This document shows, one piece after another, positions 1 through 9,954 of a stretch of DNA of 64,000 nt (positions within the stretch are counted from its first letter, which is position 1; each line of letters opens with the position of its first letter). The notes beneath the pieces were generated by a model that was given only the letters and a program-made list of their open reading frames with translations, searched no databases and was not told the DNA's origin. A program made the position numbers and the translations under genes. The DNA is taken from assembly GCF_015244705.1 (NCBI RefSeq), contig NZ_JABCQF010000009.1:1-64000 (forward strand), read 5' to 3'. The stretch comes from Gluconobacter potus (GTDB lineage: Bacteria; Pseudomonadota; Alphaproteobacteria; Acetobacterales; Acetobacteraceae).

Positions 1-34
1 CACCACAAAAATCCCCAACATCATCACACACCAC

Positions 35-1792
<1,758 letters not shown>

Positions 1793-1804
1793 GAAGACCT
1801 CCTG

Positions 1805-1981
1805 TTAGTCCTCCGATCGTGTACGGATCGGTCCGTTTTCATGTTCAATGTAATCCCGCGCCGCCTGCCGGGCGAGGGCTCGTATCAGCGCCCGCAGACC
1901 CTCACCGTTACCGTCTCCATGACCGGTAGGGTCGAGAATGACACGGGGCGATGTCGACACTGTAGCGTCTTTTGCGCGCAT
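1805..1981 (-). CDS. Small protein upstream of recombinase, possible recombination partner
   Basis: A 58-residue frame from ATG at 1981 to TAA at 1805, ending 12 bp before the recombinase start, so the two are probably co-transcribed and translationally coupled. The C-terminal half, around LRALIRALARQAARDYIEHE, looks like one amphipathic helix. Small proteins of this kind often precede large serine recombinases in alphaproteobacterial phages and islands. A recombination directionality factor is one possible role, but no motif proves it. An AAGG lies about seven bases before the start. Confidence 0.6.
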   Translation of the reverse strand: MRAKDATVSTSPRVILDPTGHGDGNGEGLRALIRALARQAARDYIEHENGPIRTRSED

Positions 1982-2451
1982 CGTCCTGCCTTTTCTTGAA
2001 GCTCAGATGTGTGCCATCGTGCCTCTCATCGGCACGCAGGAAAATAGAAAACCGCAATAAAACAATGTGGTAAGGAGTATCGTGGCGGGTCGGGGCGTGC
2101 CCCTGTCGGTCGTGGCGTGGCGTTTTACGCTCGAAACATTCACGTTCTTGTGAGATTTCCCGCTGACTGGATCAGGAACAGAACAGTCAGTGCGATTCGA
2201 AGTGCCGCGGCTTTACGCTGCCTCCGACCACGGGGGGCTGTAAAACTACCTAAAAACAACATACTGCGCGGATCGTACTTTCACAAAAGCATTATACCTG
2301 CGGCTAGGCCTTCGGTTCTGCCTCTGCAATTATGACGAATACGCGTCAGTACGGTCTTTTTTCTTGACTCAAAACGGACCGTTTCGTCACTGTGCAACAT
2401 ACAGGTCGCGAGCTGTTTCCAGATTGTACACACATTGCAAGGAACTGCTTT
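1982..2451. other. Intergenic region between recombinase unit and redox gene
   Basis: About 470 bp that should hold the leftward promoter of the recombinase unit and the rightward promoter of the redox gene. Only the palindromic operator at 2372-2384 and the TTGACT box at 2364-2369 stand out. The short frame at 2117-2335 has no recognisable protein character. Confidence 0.5.
2364..2384 (+). promoter_or_regulatory. Promoter -35 box with palindromic operator
   Basis: TTGACT (2364-2369), a good -35 match, is followed at 2372-2384 by the perfect 13-bp palindrome AAACGGACCGTTT (odd centre). The same 12 bp, AAACGGACCGTT, recur at 17743-17754 before the PNPOx-like gene. The size and symmetry suit a TetR-family repressor, and a tetR gene lies 1.3 kb downstream. 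The assignment is inference. Confidence 0.6.
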
Positions 2452-3564
2452 ATGCTGACACATGCTGGCGGCGCTGCTTTTGCGCGACCGGAGATCAACA
2501 TCGCTGACGATACACCGCAGGCACTGCGCCGTCTGGTGAATGATGCACTTTCCAACGACAACGCGGATACGTTCCTTGCCTCTCGCGGAGCCTCGGGTCA
2601 GTTGGAGGCGCTCGCGCATCGGTGCTGTGATATGGCGTTTGCACAGAGCGACCTTGCCGCACGGAAGACCGTTCATCGCGTGCTGCATGACCTGTATGGT
2701 TTGCATCTCTCCCGGCCCCACCCGGGCCTTACTGATAACCAGTACAGTATCGAACTGTTGCGAGCTCGCCGTGCGATCGAAGTTTCGTGGATGGAGTGGG
2801 AATTGAGCCAGGCCAGCCCAATCCCGGCCGATGTCGAGCCGGAAGCAATTGGCGACGCCATCAAGTCCCTCTGGAAGAGCCATTCCGGGTATAACCATGC
2901 GGTATTCGATTTCATGAAGACCGACGCGTCACGACCGCAGATCATCAAGTATTTTACGACCGATTACGCGCTGAATATGCGTTTTTATGACCTGATCGTG
3001 CTGTCTCTTGTCGGTATCGACGAAGATGTCCGGATGGAAGTCGCGCATAATTTCTGGGATGAGATGGGGCAGGGTAACCCAGCCCGCACGCATGTGCGTC
3101 TCTACCGCGACCTGCTCGACTATCTCAAGATTGAAGATAATCCGACCCAGTTTGTCGATGCGTTGGGTTGGGAGGGCCTCTCGGGGTATAATCTGCTGCT
3201 TTATTTCGCCTTCAACCGGCGGGAATATTTCCGCTCGATCGGTGCGCTCGCAATTACGGAACTCTCGGATCCCGAGCAATACGCCAAATTGCTCTCGGGT
3301 TGCCGTCGCGTCGGTATTGGCAACGATCAACCGTCGATTCTGGATTATTACAGCGAGCATGTCGAGGTCGATGCCCTGCATGGCGATGGCTGGATTGACA
3401 ATGTCATTGTGCCTGTTCTTCGGCGGTATCCCGGTGAAGCGCGATCTGTGCTCGAGGGTGCGGCGATGCGCCTGAACTCCAGTGAAGCGTACTGGGACTG
3501 GCAACTGGCCGAAATGAAAGCCGTCAAACCAGTTCCGACCGCGGCCCTGGAGGCAGTCAACTGA
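2452..3564 (+). CDS. Iron-containing redox enzyme family protein (haem-oxygenase-like fold)
   Basis: 370 residues from ATG at 2452, chosen over the frame's first ATG at 2392 because AAGGA precedes it and the longer form would run over the operator region. The segment around EVAHNFWDEMGQGNPARTH and a second helix-rich half resemble the haem-oxygenase-like diiron family (Haem_oxygenas_2), whose members oxidise small amines, N-hydroxylate or cleave substrates. Conserved Glu/His pairs suitable for iron binding are visible (EVSWMEWE; HNFWDEMGQG). The substrate is unknown. The upstream palindrome and downstream tetR suggest an inducible enzyme. The protein lacks a signal peptide and is presumably cytoplasmic. 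Confidence 0.75.
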   Translation: MLTHAGGAAFARPEINIADDTPQALRRLVNDALSNDNADTFLASRGASGQLEALAHRCCDMAFAQSDLAARKTVHRVLHDLYGLHLSRPHPGLTDNQYSIELLRARRAIEVSWMEWELSQASPIPADVEPEAIGDAIKSLWKSHSGYNHAVFDFMKTDASRPQIIKYFTTDYALNMRFYDLIVLSLVGIDEDVRMEVAHNFWDEMGQGNPARTHVRLYRDLLDYLKIEDNPTQFVDALGWEGLSGYNLLLYFAFNRREYFRSIGALAITELSDPEQYAKLLSGCRRVGIGNDQPSILDYYSEHVEVDALHGDGWIDNVIVPVLRRYPGEARSVLEGAAMRLNSSEAYWDWQLAEMKAVKPVPTAALEAVN

Positions 3565-3723
3565 TCAGATAACGTCCCGTGTATGAACGACCGGTACATT
3601 TGATATCGCTTTATTAACTTGTGGAAAGGGAATTGCTGTGGCCTGATCTGTGCCTTGAACTTGTTGACGCACAAAACGTTCGGATTATGAATGAGACGGA
3701 TTGATGCGAATTCCTGTGAGGTC

Positions 3724-4347
3724 ATGGACGTGCCACAGCAAAAACTCCGCAGAAAGCGGAATGGTCCCGATAGTCGGGCTACTCTCTTGACGACAGCGGG
3801 CTCCCTCTTTGCCCGTTCGGGTTTCCACCAGGTCAGTGTCGATGACATCGCCGACACCGCGCAGGTCGCGAAGACGGCAATCTACTACCACTTTGGCAAC
3901 AAAGAGGGGCTAGTGACCGACTACCTTGAAGGACATATTGAAACGTTGGAGGCCTCGCTGATCGAGGCTGTCAGCGCGCATGCGGAGCCGAGAGCCCGCC
4001 TGCGCGCCGTATTCGACTGGCATACATCCTGGTTTCGTCAGCCCGATTTTGCGGGATGTGTGTTCTCTCGCGCGACTGAGGAATACAAGGGAAAGCAGGA
4101 TACTATCGCCGAGATTTCCCGACTACAGAAACGCAGCCTGCGGCACGCCATCCGGGCGCTTCTGGAGGCGAACGGCGTTCTGGAAGAGCGATCTGAACAA
4201 CTTGCCCACTTTATGATCTACCTGCTTGATGGCGCGGTAGTCTCAGCCAATGTTCTGGACGAGAAGGATGCTGCGGATCAGGCGTGGGTCGCTGCGGAAC
4301 GTCTGCTGGACGATGAAACCCACAGGCACCCACCCACAAAAAACTGA
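3724..4347 (+). CDS. TetR/AcrR family transcriptional regulator
   Basis: 207 residues from ATG at 3724, which is preceded by GAGG; the in-frame ATG at 3691 lacks a ribosome binding site. The N-terminal helix-turn-helix reads SVDDIADTAQVAKTAIYYHF, typical of TetR. The C-terminal helical domain should bind a ligand and dimerise. It lies 160 bp downstream of the redox gene on the same strand. It is the best candidate to bind the palindromes at 2372-2384 and 17743-17754, although its own promoter region lacks that motif. That region has AACGACCGGTA at 3587-3597, similar to the sequence before the glutathione transferase gene. Confidence 0.9.
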   Translation: MDVPQQKLRRKRNGPDSRATLLTTAGSLFARSGFHQVSVDDIADTAQVAKTAIYYHFGNKEGLVTDYLEGHIETLEASLIEAVSAHAEPRARLRAVFDWHTSWFRQPDFAGCVFSRATEEYKGKQDTIAEISRLQKRSLRHAIRALLEANGVLEERSEQLAHFMIYLLDGAVVSANVLDEKDAADQAWVAAERLLDDETHRHPPTKN

Positions 4348-4393
4348 CTCTTGCCGGGTCTGCCTGAAGCCAGAAGGCGTTTGGAAGTGCTAC

Positions 4394-4437
4394 TTACGCC
4401 CGCGCCAGTTTGTTTACGCCTCCGCACGCCCGTGCCG
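4394..4437 (+). promoter_or_regulatory. Conserved upstream element of traG
   Basis: TACGCC-type boxes recur at 4395, 4414 and 4424 around GCCAGTTTGT. Positions 4395-4431 match 8145-8181, upstream of trbB, at 30 of 37 bases. The two copies sit about 80 and 110 bp before the first genes of the two conjugation operons, so a common activator or repressor site is likely. Confidence 0.6.
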
Positions 4438-4484
4438 TCAGTTGACTGGGAAAAGTCTTGAACTGAAGGGCGTGTCGCCATGCA

Positions 4485-4511
4485 GAATTCCTCCCAACTC
4501 GGGAGGAATTC
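4485..4511 (+). promoter_or_regulatory. Hairpin enclosing the traG ribosome binding site
   Basis: GAATTCCTCCC (4485-4495) and GGGAGGAATTC (4501-4511) form a perfect 11-bp stem with the loop AACTC. The right arm is the Shine-Dalgarno sequence itself, and the ATG starts at the next base (4512). In mRNA this would hide the start site. It could alternatively serve as a DNA operator, since the palindrome is equally valid on DNA. Confidence 0.75.
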
Positions 4512-6533
4512 ATGTCTGGTTCTCGTATCCTGTGGGGGCAACTCGGCCTCTGTTTCCTGATTGTCATTATGGCCTGGTCGGCCGCAACGCAGTGGGTCGC
4601 GTGGCGGCTCGCATTCCAGCCAGAACTCGGTCCTCCGTGGACTGTGGTGGCCGGACGGTGGCCGCTCTATCCGCCATTTCTGTTTCCGTGGTGGTGGTAC
4701 GAGTTCGACGCCTATGCACCACACATTTTCGTAGAAGGCGGATGGATCGCCGGATCTGGCGGAGTGCTCGCCTTCCTGACAGCAGTGGTCCTGTCCGTCA
4801 GGCGCGCGCGGGAGCATAAACGCACAGCCACCTATGGATCGGCCCGCTGGGCCGAACGCGACGATATCGAGCAGGCCGGACTTCTCGGCCAGGATGGCGT
4901 GGTGCTGGGGCGTTGGGAGCGCGACTACATCCGGCATGATGGCCCGGAGCATGTGCTCTGCTTCGCGCCGACGCGCTCGGGCAAGGGCGTAGGGCTGGTG
5001 ATCCCGACGTTGCTGACCTGGCCCGGTTCAGCCATTGTCCATGATATCAAGGGCGAAAACTGGTCCATTACGGCCGGGTTCCGGGGCCGCTTCGGTAGGC
5101 TGATTCTGTTTGATCCCACCAATCTCGCGTCATGCGCCTACAATCCGCTGCTGGAAATCCGTCTCGGCGAGTGGGAAGTGCGCGATGCCCAGAACGTCGC
5201 CGACGTGCTGGTCGATCCCGAAGGCTCGCTGGAACGACGCAATCACTGGGAAAAAACCTCACATTCCCTGTTGGTGGGAGCCATTCTTCATGTCCTCTAT
5301 GCGGAACCGGACAAAAGCTTGCGTGGTGTCGCCAGCCTGCTGTCCGATCCGAAACGCTCGATCGCGGCCACCCTCGTTGTGATGATGGGCACGCGCCATC
5401 TTGGCGAGCGTGGCGTCCATCCGGTGGTGGCGTCGGCTGCGCGTGAATTGCTCAACAAATCCCCCAACGAGCGCTCCGGTGTGCTGAGTACGGCCATGTC
5501 GTTCCTTGGTCTGTATCGTGACCCTGTCGTGGCCGAGGTGACGAGCCGCAGCACCTGGCGGATTGGCGATCTCGTCAATCCGGCCCGGCCGACGACGTTA
5601 TACTTCGTTGTCCCGCCCTCGGACATCAGTCGCACCAAGCCGTTGATCCGGCTGATGCTTAACCAGATCGGGCGCAGGCTGACCGAGGATCTGTCCGGAG
5701 CAGAAGGGCGGCAGCGTCTTTTGCTGATGCTCGACGAGTTTCCCGCGCTCGGGCGGCTCGATTTCTTCGAAAGCGCGCTTGCTTTCATGGCTGGCTACCG
5801 GATCAAAGCGTTTCTGATCGCCCAGTCGCTCAACCAGATTGAAAAAGCCTACGGGCAGAACAACTCGATCATTGACAACTGCCATGTTCGCGTCAGCTTC
5901 GCGACCAACGATGAGCGGACAGCCAAACGTGTTTCCGATGCGCTTGGCACCGCAACCGAAATCCGCTCGCAGAAGAACTATGCCGGTCATCGGCTGTCGC
6001 CATGGCTCGGGCACCTCATGGTGTCCCGTCAGGAGAGTGCCCGACCACTGCTCACCGTCGGCGAGGTTCAGGAACTGCCAGCAACCGACGAACTGGTCCT
6101 GCTCTCGGGGATGTCGCCCGTTCGGGCAAAAAAGGCGCAATATTTTCGCGACAGCCGGTTTCGGGAACGGCTCTTGCCCGCGCCGGAGACGGGGACACGA
6201 GGATTACCGGTCGCACCCGACGACTGGACCTCGCGTCCGCAGCCATCAAAGCCTGAGGTCAAGCCCGACACACCAGAGGATGCGGTCAAGGAGGCGGGTG
6301 AGGAAGAAGATCCTGTCGGCACCGAGGCGCGCCGTCAGCCGGAAATGGACGTTTCCGAGGAGCCCGACCTGCCACCGCAGGGCGACGAGGACCCCGCGCG
6401 TGATGCGCCTATGCGCGAGCGTGAACGCGATCCGATGGAAGAGGAAGACCTTCATGCCGTGCTGACGGCGGATTTGGCCCGCAAAGCCCGTCAGGCGGCT
6501 CTTGATCCCGGCAATGATCTGGGGCTGTCATGA
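4512..6533 (+). CDS. traG: TraG/VirD4-type conjugal transfer coupling protein
   Basis: 673-residue type IV coupling protein that would link the relaxase-DNA complex to the Trb channel. Two membrane segments lie near the N-terminus (about 8-30 and 78-98). The Walker A motif APTRSGKGVG is at about 152-161, and Walker B LLLMLDEFPALG at about 402-413. The tail after about 560 is acidic and low in complexity. Its start codon follows directly on a hairpin that contains its ribosome binding site. The next gene starts inside its stop codon (ATGA). The length is normal for TraG of Trb systems. Confidence 0.96.
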   Translation: MSGSRILWGQLGLCFLIVIMAWSAATQWVAWRLAFQPELGPPWTVVAGRWPLYPPFLFPWWWYEFDAYAPHIFVEGGWIAGSGGVLAFLTAVVLSVRRAREHKRTATYGSARWAERDDIEQAGLLGQDGVVLGRWERDYIRHDGPEHVLCFAPTRSGKGVGLVIPTLLTWPGSAIVHDIKGENWSITAGFRGRFGRLILFDPTNLASCAYNPLLEIRLGEWEVRDAQNVADVLVDPEGSLERRNHWEKTSHSLLVGAILHVLYAEPDKSLRGVASLLSDPKRSIAATLVVMMGTRHLGERGVHPVVASAARELLNKSPNERSGVLSTAMSFLGLYRDPVVAEVTSRSTWRIGDLVNPARPTTLYFVVPPSDISRTKPLIRLMLNQIGRRLTEDLSGAEGRQRLLLMLDEFPALGRLDFFESALAFMAGYRIKAFLIAQSLNQIEKAYGQNNSIIDNCHVRVSFATNDERTAKRVSDALGTATEIRSQKNYAGHRLSPWLGHLMVSRQESARPLLTVGEVQELPATDELVLLSGMSPVRAKKAQYFRDSRFRERLLPAPETGTRGLPVAPDDWTSRPQPSKPEVKPDTPEDAVKEAGEEEDPVGTEARRQPEMDVSEEPDLPPQGDEDPARDAPMRERERDPMEEEDLHAVLTADLARKARQAALDPGNDLGLS

Positions 6534-6982
6534 GCGGCGCGCGCCAGAAGAAGAAGCGGCTTTCGGTCTATCTCGAGCCGCATCTGTGGAAGGGGCTGCG
6601 GACGCAGGCCGCCCGACGGTCGATGTCGGACTCCCTGCTGGCCGAAGCCGCGATTGCGGCGTGGCTCGACCCGGAAGGCGCTGGTGGCGATCCCAAAGCG
6701 TCGCTGGAAGCCGCCGTGCAGCGGCTCGATCGTCGTCAGGCGCGGATCGAGCGCGACCTGTCGATCTCGGTCGAGACGCTCGCGCTGTTCATCCGGCTCT
6801 GGTTCACCAGTATGCCGGGTCTTTCGGACAGCATGGCCGCAGCGGCCCGTGCCCAGGGGGCGGAGCGCTACGACCGTTTCGTCGAGATGCTGGGGCGACG
6901 GCTGGCCAGCGACAGGCGGTTCCGGACAGACATTGAGCGTGAGGCGAATGAAAGCAGCGACGCCGCTGTTAAAAAGGACTGA
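6530..6982 (+). CDS. Small CopG-like (ribbon-helix-helix) conjugation protein
   Basis: 150 residues, overlapping the traG stop by 4 bp, so translationally coupled. The N-terminus is basic, and the segment RLSVYLEPHLWKGLRTQAAR followed by a short helix resembles a ribbon-helix-helix fold. The rest is helical with coiled-coil character at about 60-75. Genes of this type are usually annotated CopG-family and sit between traG and trbB in alphaproteobacterial Trb operons. It may regulate transfer genes or assist TraG at oriT. Its function is not proven. Confidence 0.75.
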   Translation: MSGARQKKKRLSVYLEPHLWKGLRTQAARRSMSDSLLAEAAIAAWLDPEGAGGDPKASLEAAVQRLDRRQARIERDLSISVETLALFIRLWFTSMPGLSDSMAAAARAQGAERYDRFVEMLGRRLASDRRFRTDIEREANESSDAAVKKD

Positions 6983-7009
6983 CAAATCAACCTAACGCGT
7001 CACCCCGGA

Positions 7010-7684
7010 TCATCGAGAGAACGCGTTGGCCAGTCGATGTTCATCGGCTTTTCCGGCTGACCGTTCCTTTAGGCCACCCTTGGCCTTGTTTCGTGTAGGT
7101 GATGGTGTTCCCGGGGCCGACCGCGCAGACGCATCGGTGCCGTCCGTTTTGTCGTCACTCTGGGAAGCACGCTTTCCAAGGCCGATCTTTTGTGCCACCT
7201 GACGCCGCATTTCCGTATAATTCGGCGCGACGGTCGGATATTCTTCAGGCAGCCCCCATTTGGCCTTGTAATCCTCAATGGTCATGTCGAAGGCAGCCGC
7301 GAGGTGCCGTTTGAGCGATTTCAGCTGTTTCCCATCTTCCAGGCAGATGATGTAGTCGGGAAAGACAGATTCCTTGATCGGGACGGCTGGCTGCTGCTGT
7401 TTCTCGACGGCCAGAATTGTGGGCGACGTCGCCTCCGCCGGTGTCTCGTCGAGAGTCACGGACGGTTCTGTCTTTTCAGCAGGCGAGGGAACATTGCTGG
7501 TTGTCCGGGCTGCTGCCAATCCTGCCGTGTTCGGCACAGGCTGTTCCTCTGAAAGCGACGCATAAAGCCGACGTACGAGTTCCGGAAGCTGGTCGGTCTC
7601 CACTTTCGTCGTTGCAAGATGCGCCGTTACGATCTGCGTCATCGCATTCAGACGACCGAGAATGATGTCCTTGTCGCTGCTCAA
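7010..7684 (-). CDS. MucR/Ros family transcriptional regulator
   Basis: About 224 residues from a TTG at 7684, which has GAGGA eight bases upstream; later ATG (7642) and earlier (7747, 7795) starts are possible. The N-terminal part is helical and the middle is low in complexity. The C-terminal MucR domain contains the segment CLEDGKQLKSLKRHL followed by KWGLPEEYP. The second zinc cysteine of classical Ros fingers is Asp here (CLED), as in some Rhizobiales MucR homologues that do not need zinc. It is convergent with the traG unit and diverges from trbB, so it may govern the conjugation operons. Confidence 0.9.
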   Translation of the reverse strand: MSSDKDIILGRLNAMTQIVTAHLATTKVETDQLPELVRRLYASLSEEQPVPNTAGLAAARTTSNVPSPAEKTEPSVTLDETPAEATSPTILAVEKQQQPAVPIKESVFPDYIICLEDGKQLKSLKRHLAAAFDMTIEDYKAKWGLPEEYPTVAPNYTEMRRQVAQKIGLGKRASQSDDKTDGTDASARSAPGTPSPTRNKAKGGLKERSAGKADEHRLANAFSR

Positions 7685-8290
7685 TAGGGTAGTCCTCAAT
7701 ATAGGGTGTGAATCGTTATAAGCTTCGGAACGCAGGCATTTCATCATTAAGAGCACGCCGTGTCGATTCAAGCACGGGTCACACCTTCGGAGCAACTTTT
7801 TGACGGTGTGTGACTTCGATATTTAGCGCAACGACAATATTGTCAATCCGCCGTCTTCGTCGATGTAAAGTGTGTCGGGTCCAATCATGCGTTGGTTTGT
7901 AGTTCCAAACACAGTAAAAACTTGCCTCATCCAAGTATCGTATTGTGCGCATTGCCGTTGATGAGCGGGGCCTGACACTCGCGTCCATAACTTAATATTT
8001 GGCCCGGCTCAAAAGTTTCACGCTCGCGAAGTCAGTCATCGCCATCGTTGCCATCGGTTTCTTCGGATCACCGCAATTCCTGACAACGTCGGATTAAAAG
8101 TTTCAAGCCTAATGCACTGATAATACGCCAAATTTTTAGCCGTCTACGCCTCTGCCAGTTTGTATACGCTTTCGTACGCCCCGGTACGATGATGGCCGAA
8201 TTTCTTGTTGCGATCTAGAAACGCGTGCCTCCTCTATTTGTCCCCGTTGCGGTCCGGAATGGCCGGACCCGCTCGACAACGGGAATGACA
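7685..8290. other. Regulatory region between mucR-like gene and trbB
   Basis: About 600 bp with no convincing gene. It holds the divergent promoters of the MucR-like regulator and the trb operon, the perfect palindrome GACAATATTGTC at 7833-7844, two copies of AAAAGTTTCA (8011-8020, 8096-8105) and the traG-like element at 8144-8187. A 69-residue minus-strand frame here has no recognisable features. Confidence 0.5.
8144..8187 (+). promoter_or_regulatory. Conserved upstream element of trbB
   Basis: Second copy of the TACGCC-box element found before traG: CTACGCC, then GCCAGTTTGT, TACGC and TACGCCC in the same order and spacing (30 of 37 bases identical over 8145-8181). It lies about 110 bp before the trb operon. 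Confidence 0.6.
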
Positions 8291-9313
8291 ATGTTCAGCC
8301 ATGTGACAACGAACGACGCGGCGGCACGTGGTTTTTCCATGCTGCGTACGGCTTTGGGAGCGGCCATCACAAGACATCTCGCCGATCCGGCTGTTGTCGA
8401 GGTGATGCTCAACCCTGATGGACGCCTCTGGATCGACCGCCTGTCAGAGGGGCTGTCCGACACCGGGGACACGGTCGGCCCCGCCGATGCCGAACGCATC
8501 GTGCGTCTGGTCGCGCACCATGTCGGCGCGGAGGTTCATGAGGCCGCGCCCCGGATCTCGGCCGAACTCCCGACAGGCGAGCGTTTCGAGGGATTGCTGC
8601 CGCCGGTCGTGACAGCGCCCAGTTTCGCGATCCGCAAGCCCGCTGTCGCGGTGTTCACGCTGAACGATTATATCGACGCCGGGATCATCACCGTCGCACA
8701 GGCGGCCTATCTCCGCGAGGCCGTCGTCCAGCGCAGGAATATCCTGGTTGCGGGCGGCACGTCTACCGGTAAGACGACGCTGGTCAACGCCCTGCTGGCC
8801 GAGGTGGCGAAGACCAGGGACCGCGTGATCCTCATCGAGGATACACGGGAATTGCAGTGCACGGCGCCCAATCTCGTCGCCCTGCGGACCCGGGAAGGGA
8901 TCATCACGCTTTCTGACCTCGTTCGGTCCAGCCTCCGTCTACGTCCTGACCGCATTCCCATCGGAGAGGTGCGCGGCGCCGAAGCGCTTGATCTGCTCAA
9001 GGCGTGGGGCACCGGTCATCCCGGCGGTATCGGCACGCTGCACGCCGGCTCAGCGCTCGCAGCCCTGCTCCGTCTGGAACAACTGATCCAGGAGGCCGTG
9101 GTGACGGTGCCGCGCGGCATGATCGCGGAAACCATCGATGTGATCGCGGTGCTGTCCGGACGCGGTACTGCCCGGCGGCTGACGGAACTCGCAACGGTGG
9201 ACGGACTGGATCCGGCAACAGGCCTTTACCGCATGACCTCGCTGGATTTCCCGATCGGCGAAGCACGGCGTCCACATTCCTTCAACCTCTCCAGCATTGA
9301 GGACACACTCTGA
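8291..9313 (+). CDS. trbB: TrbB, conjugal transfer ATPase (VirB11-like)
   Basis: Hexameric secretion ATPase that powers pilus assembly and DNA transfer at the inner membrane. From ATG 8291 it has about 340 residues; an upstream extension to 8225 is open but does not look like TrbB sequence. Walker A GGTSTGKTTL lies near 155-164, an Asp box ILIEDTREL follows, and Walker B lies near IPIGEVRGAEA. It starts the operon trbBCDEJLFGI, and its stop overlaps the trbC start by one base. Confidence 0.95.
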   Translation: MFSHVTTNDAAARGFSMLRTALGAAITRHLADPAVVEVMLNPDGRLWIDRLSEGLSDTGDTVGPADAERIVRLVAHHVGAEVHEAAPRISAELPTGERFEGLLPPVVTAPSFAIRKPAVAVFTLNDYIDAGIITVAQAAYLREAVVQRRNILVAGGTSTGKTTLVNALLAEVAKTRDRVILIEDTRELQCTAPNLVALRTREGIITLSDLVRSSLRLRPDRIPIGEVRGAEALDLLKAWGTGHPGGIGTLHAGSALAALLRLEQLIQEAVVTVPRGMIAETIDVIAVLSGRGTARRLTELATVDGLDPATGLYRMTSLDFPIGEARRPHSFNLSSIEDTL

Positions 9314-9666
9314 TGTCGCAGACCCTGTCCGCGCGCGTCATGACGCGCGCCCATACCAATCGCCTGTCCCGTCTGACCAGCATGGCGGGTATCGCGCTGT
9401 TTGCCGCAACTTCCTCCGCCTGGGCGTCCGGCTCCGGAATGCCGTGGGAGGAGCCGCTCAACCAGATCCTGGAATCCATTCAGGGACCCGTCGCGCGCAT
9501 CGTGTCGGTGATCATCATCACCGTCACCGGCCTGACCCTTGCGTTCGGTGAAACTTCGGGAGGCTTTCGTCGCCTGATTCAGATCGTCTTCGGTCTGTCC
9601 ATCGCTTTTGCGGCGTCCAGTTTCTTCCTGTCCTTCTTCTCCTTCTCCGGGGGAGCATTGATCTGA
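9313..9666 (+). CDS. trbC: TrbC, conjugative pilin (VirB2-like)
   Basis: 117-residue prepilin. A signal peptide ends near SSAWASGSG, followed by two hydrophobic segments (about 60-80 and 85-108). This is the normal TrbC layout. In IncP systems TrbC is cut by host and TraF peptidases and cyclised; a TraF gene is present at 50457-51086. Start and stop overlap both neighbours by one base, which indicates tight translational coupling. Confidence 0.93.
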   Translation: MSQTLSARVMTRAHTNRLSRLTSMAGIALFAATSSAWASGSGMPWEEPLNQILESIQGPVARIVSVIIITVTGLTLAFGETSGGFRRLIQIVFGLSIAFAASSFFLSFFSFSGGALI

Positions 9667-9941
9667 TGGTGGGATATGACGACGACGCGGTGCCGGGCTT
9701 TCATGTCCCCGTGCATCGCTCCCTGACCGATCCGATCCTGCTCGGCGGCGCCCCACGGACGCTGGCGATCGCCAACGGCACGCTGGGCGCGGCGATCTCG
9801 CTGGGTCTGCGGCTCTGGCTGGTCGGCGCGGTGTTCTGGATCGTAGGCCACAGCCTCGCGGTCTGGGGTGCAAAACGCGATCCGCTGTTTGTCGAAGTGG
9901 GGCGGCGGCATCTCCGCTATCCCGCTTGGTTCCGGGCATGA
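9666..9941 (+). CDS. trbD: TrbD, conjugal transfer protein (VirB3-like)
   Basis: 91-residue inner-membrane protein with the conserved N-terminal PVHRSLTDPILLGGAPR and two short hydrophobic segments. VirB3/TrbD works with the VirB4-type ATPase TrbE, whose start lies 13 bp downstream. Length and gene position match the family. Confidence 0.92.
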   Translation: MVGYDDDAVPGFHVPVHRSLTDPILLGGAPRTLAIANGTLGAAISLGLRLWLVGAVFWIVGHSLAVWGAKRDPLFVEVGRRHLRYPAWFRA

Positions 9942-9954
9942 GGAGGGCAGGGCG

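Noticed and set aside
1823-1840. A third copy of the AAACGGACC operator before the recombinase
   Set aside because: Only nine of twelve bases match and the site lies inside the 58-residue coding sequence, so chance is more likely.
2117-2335. 72-residue plus-strand frame between recombinase and redox gene
   Set aside because: No ribosome binding site, no domain and an unlikely amino-acid make-up.
7779-7988. 69-residue frame upstream of the MucR-like gene
   Set aside because: It lies in an AT-rich promoter region and shows no protein character.
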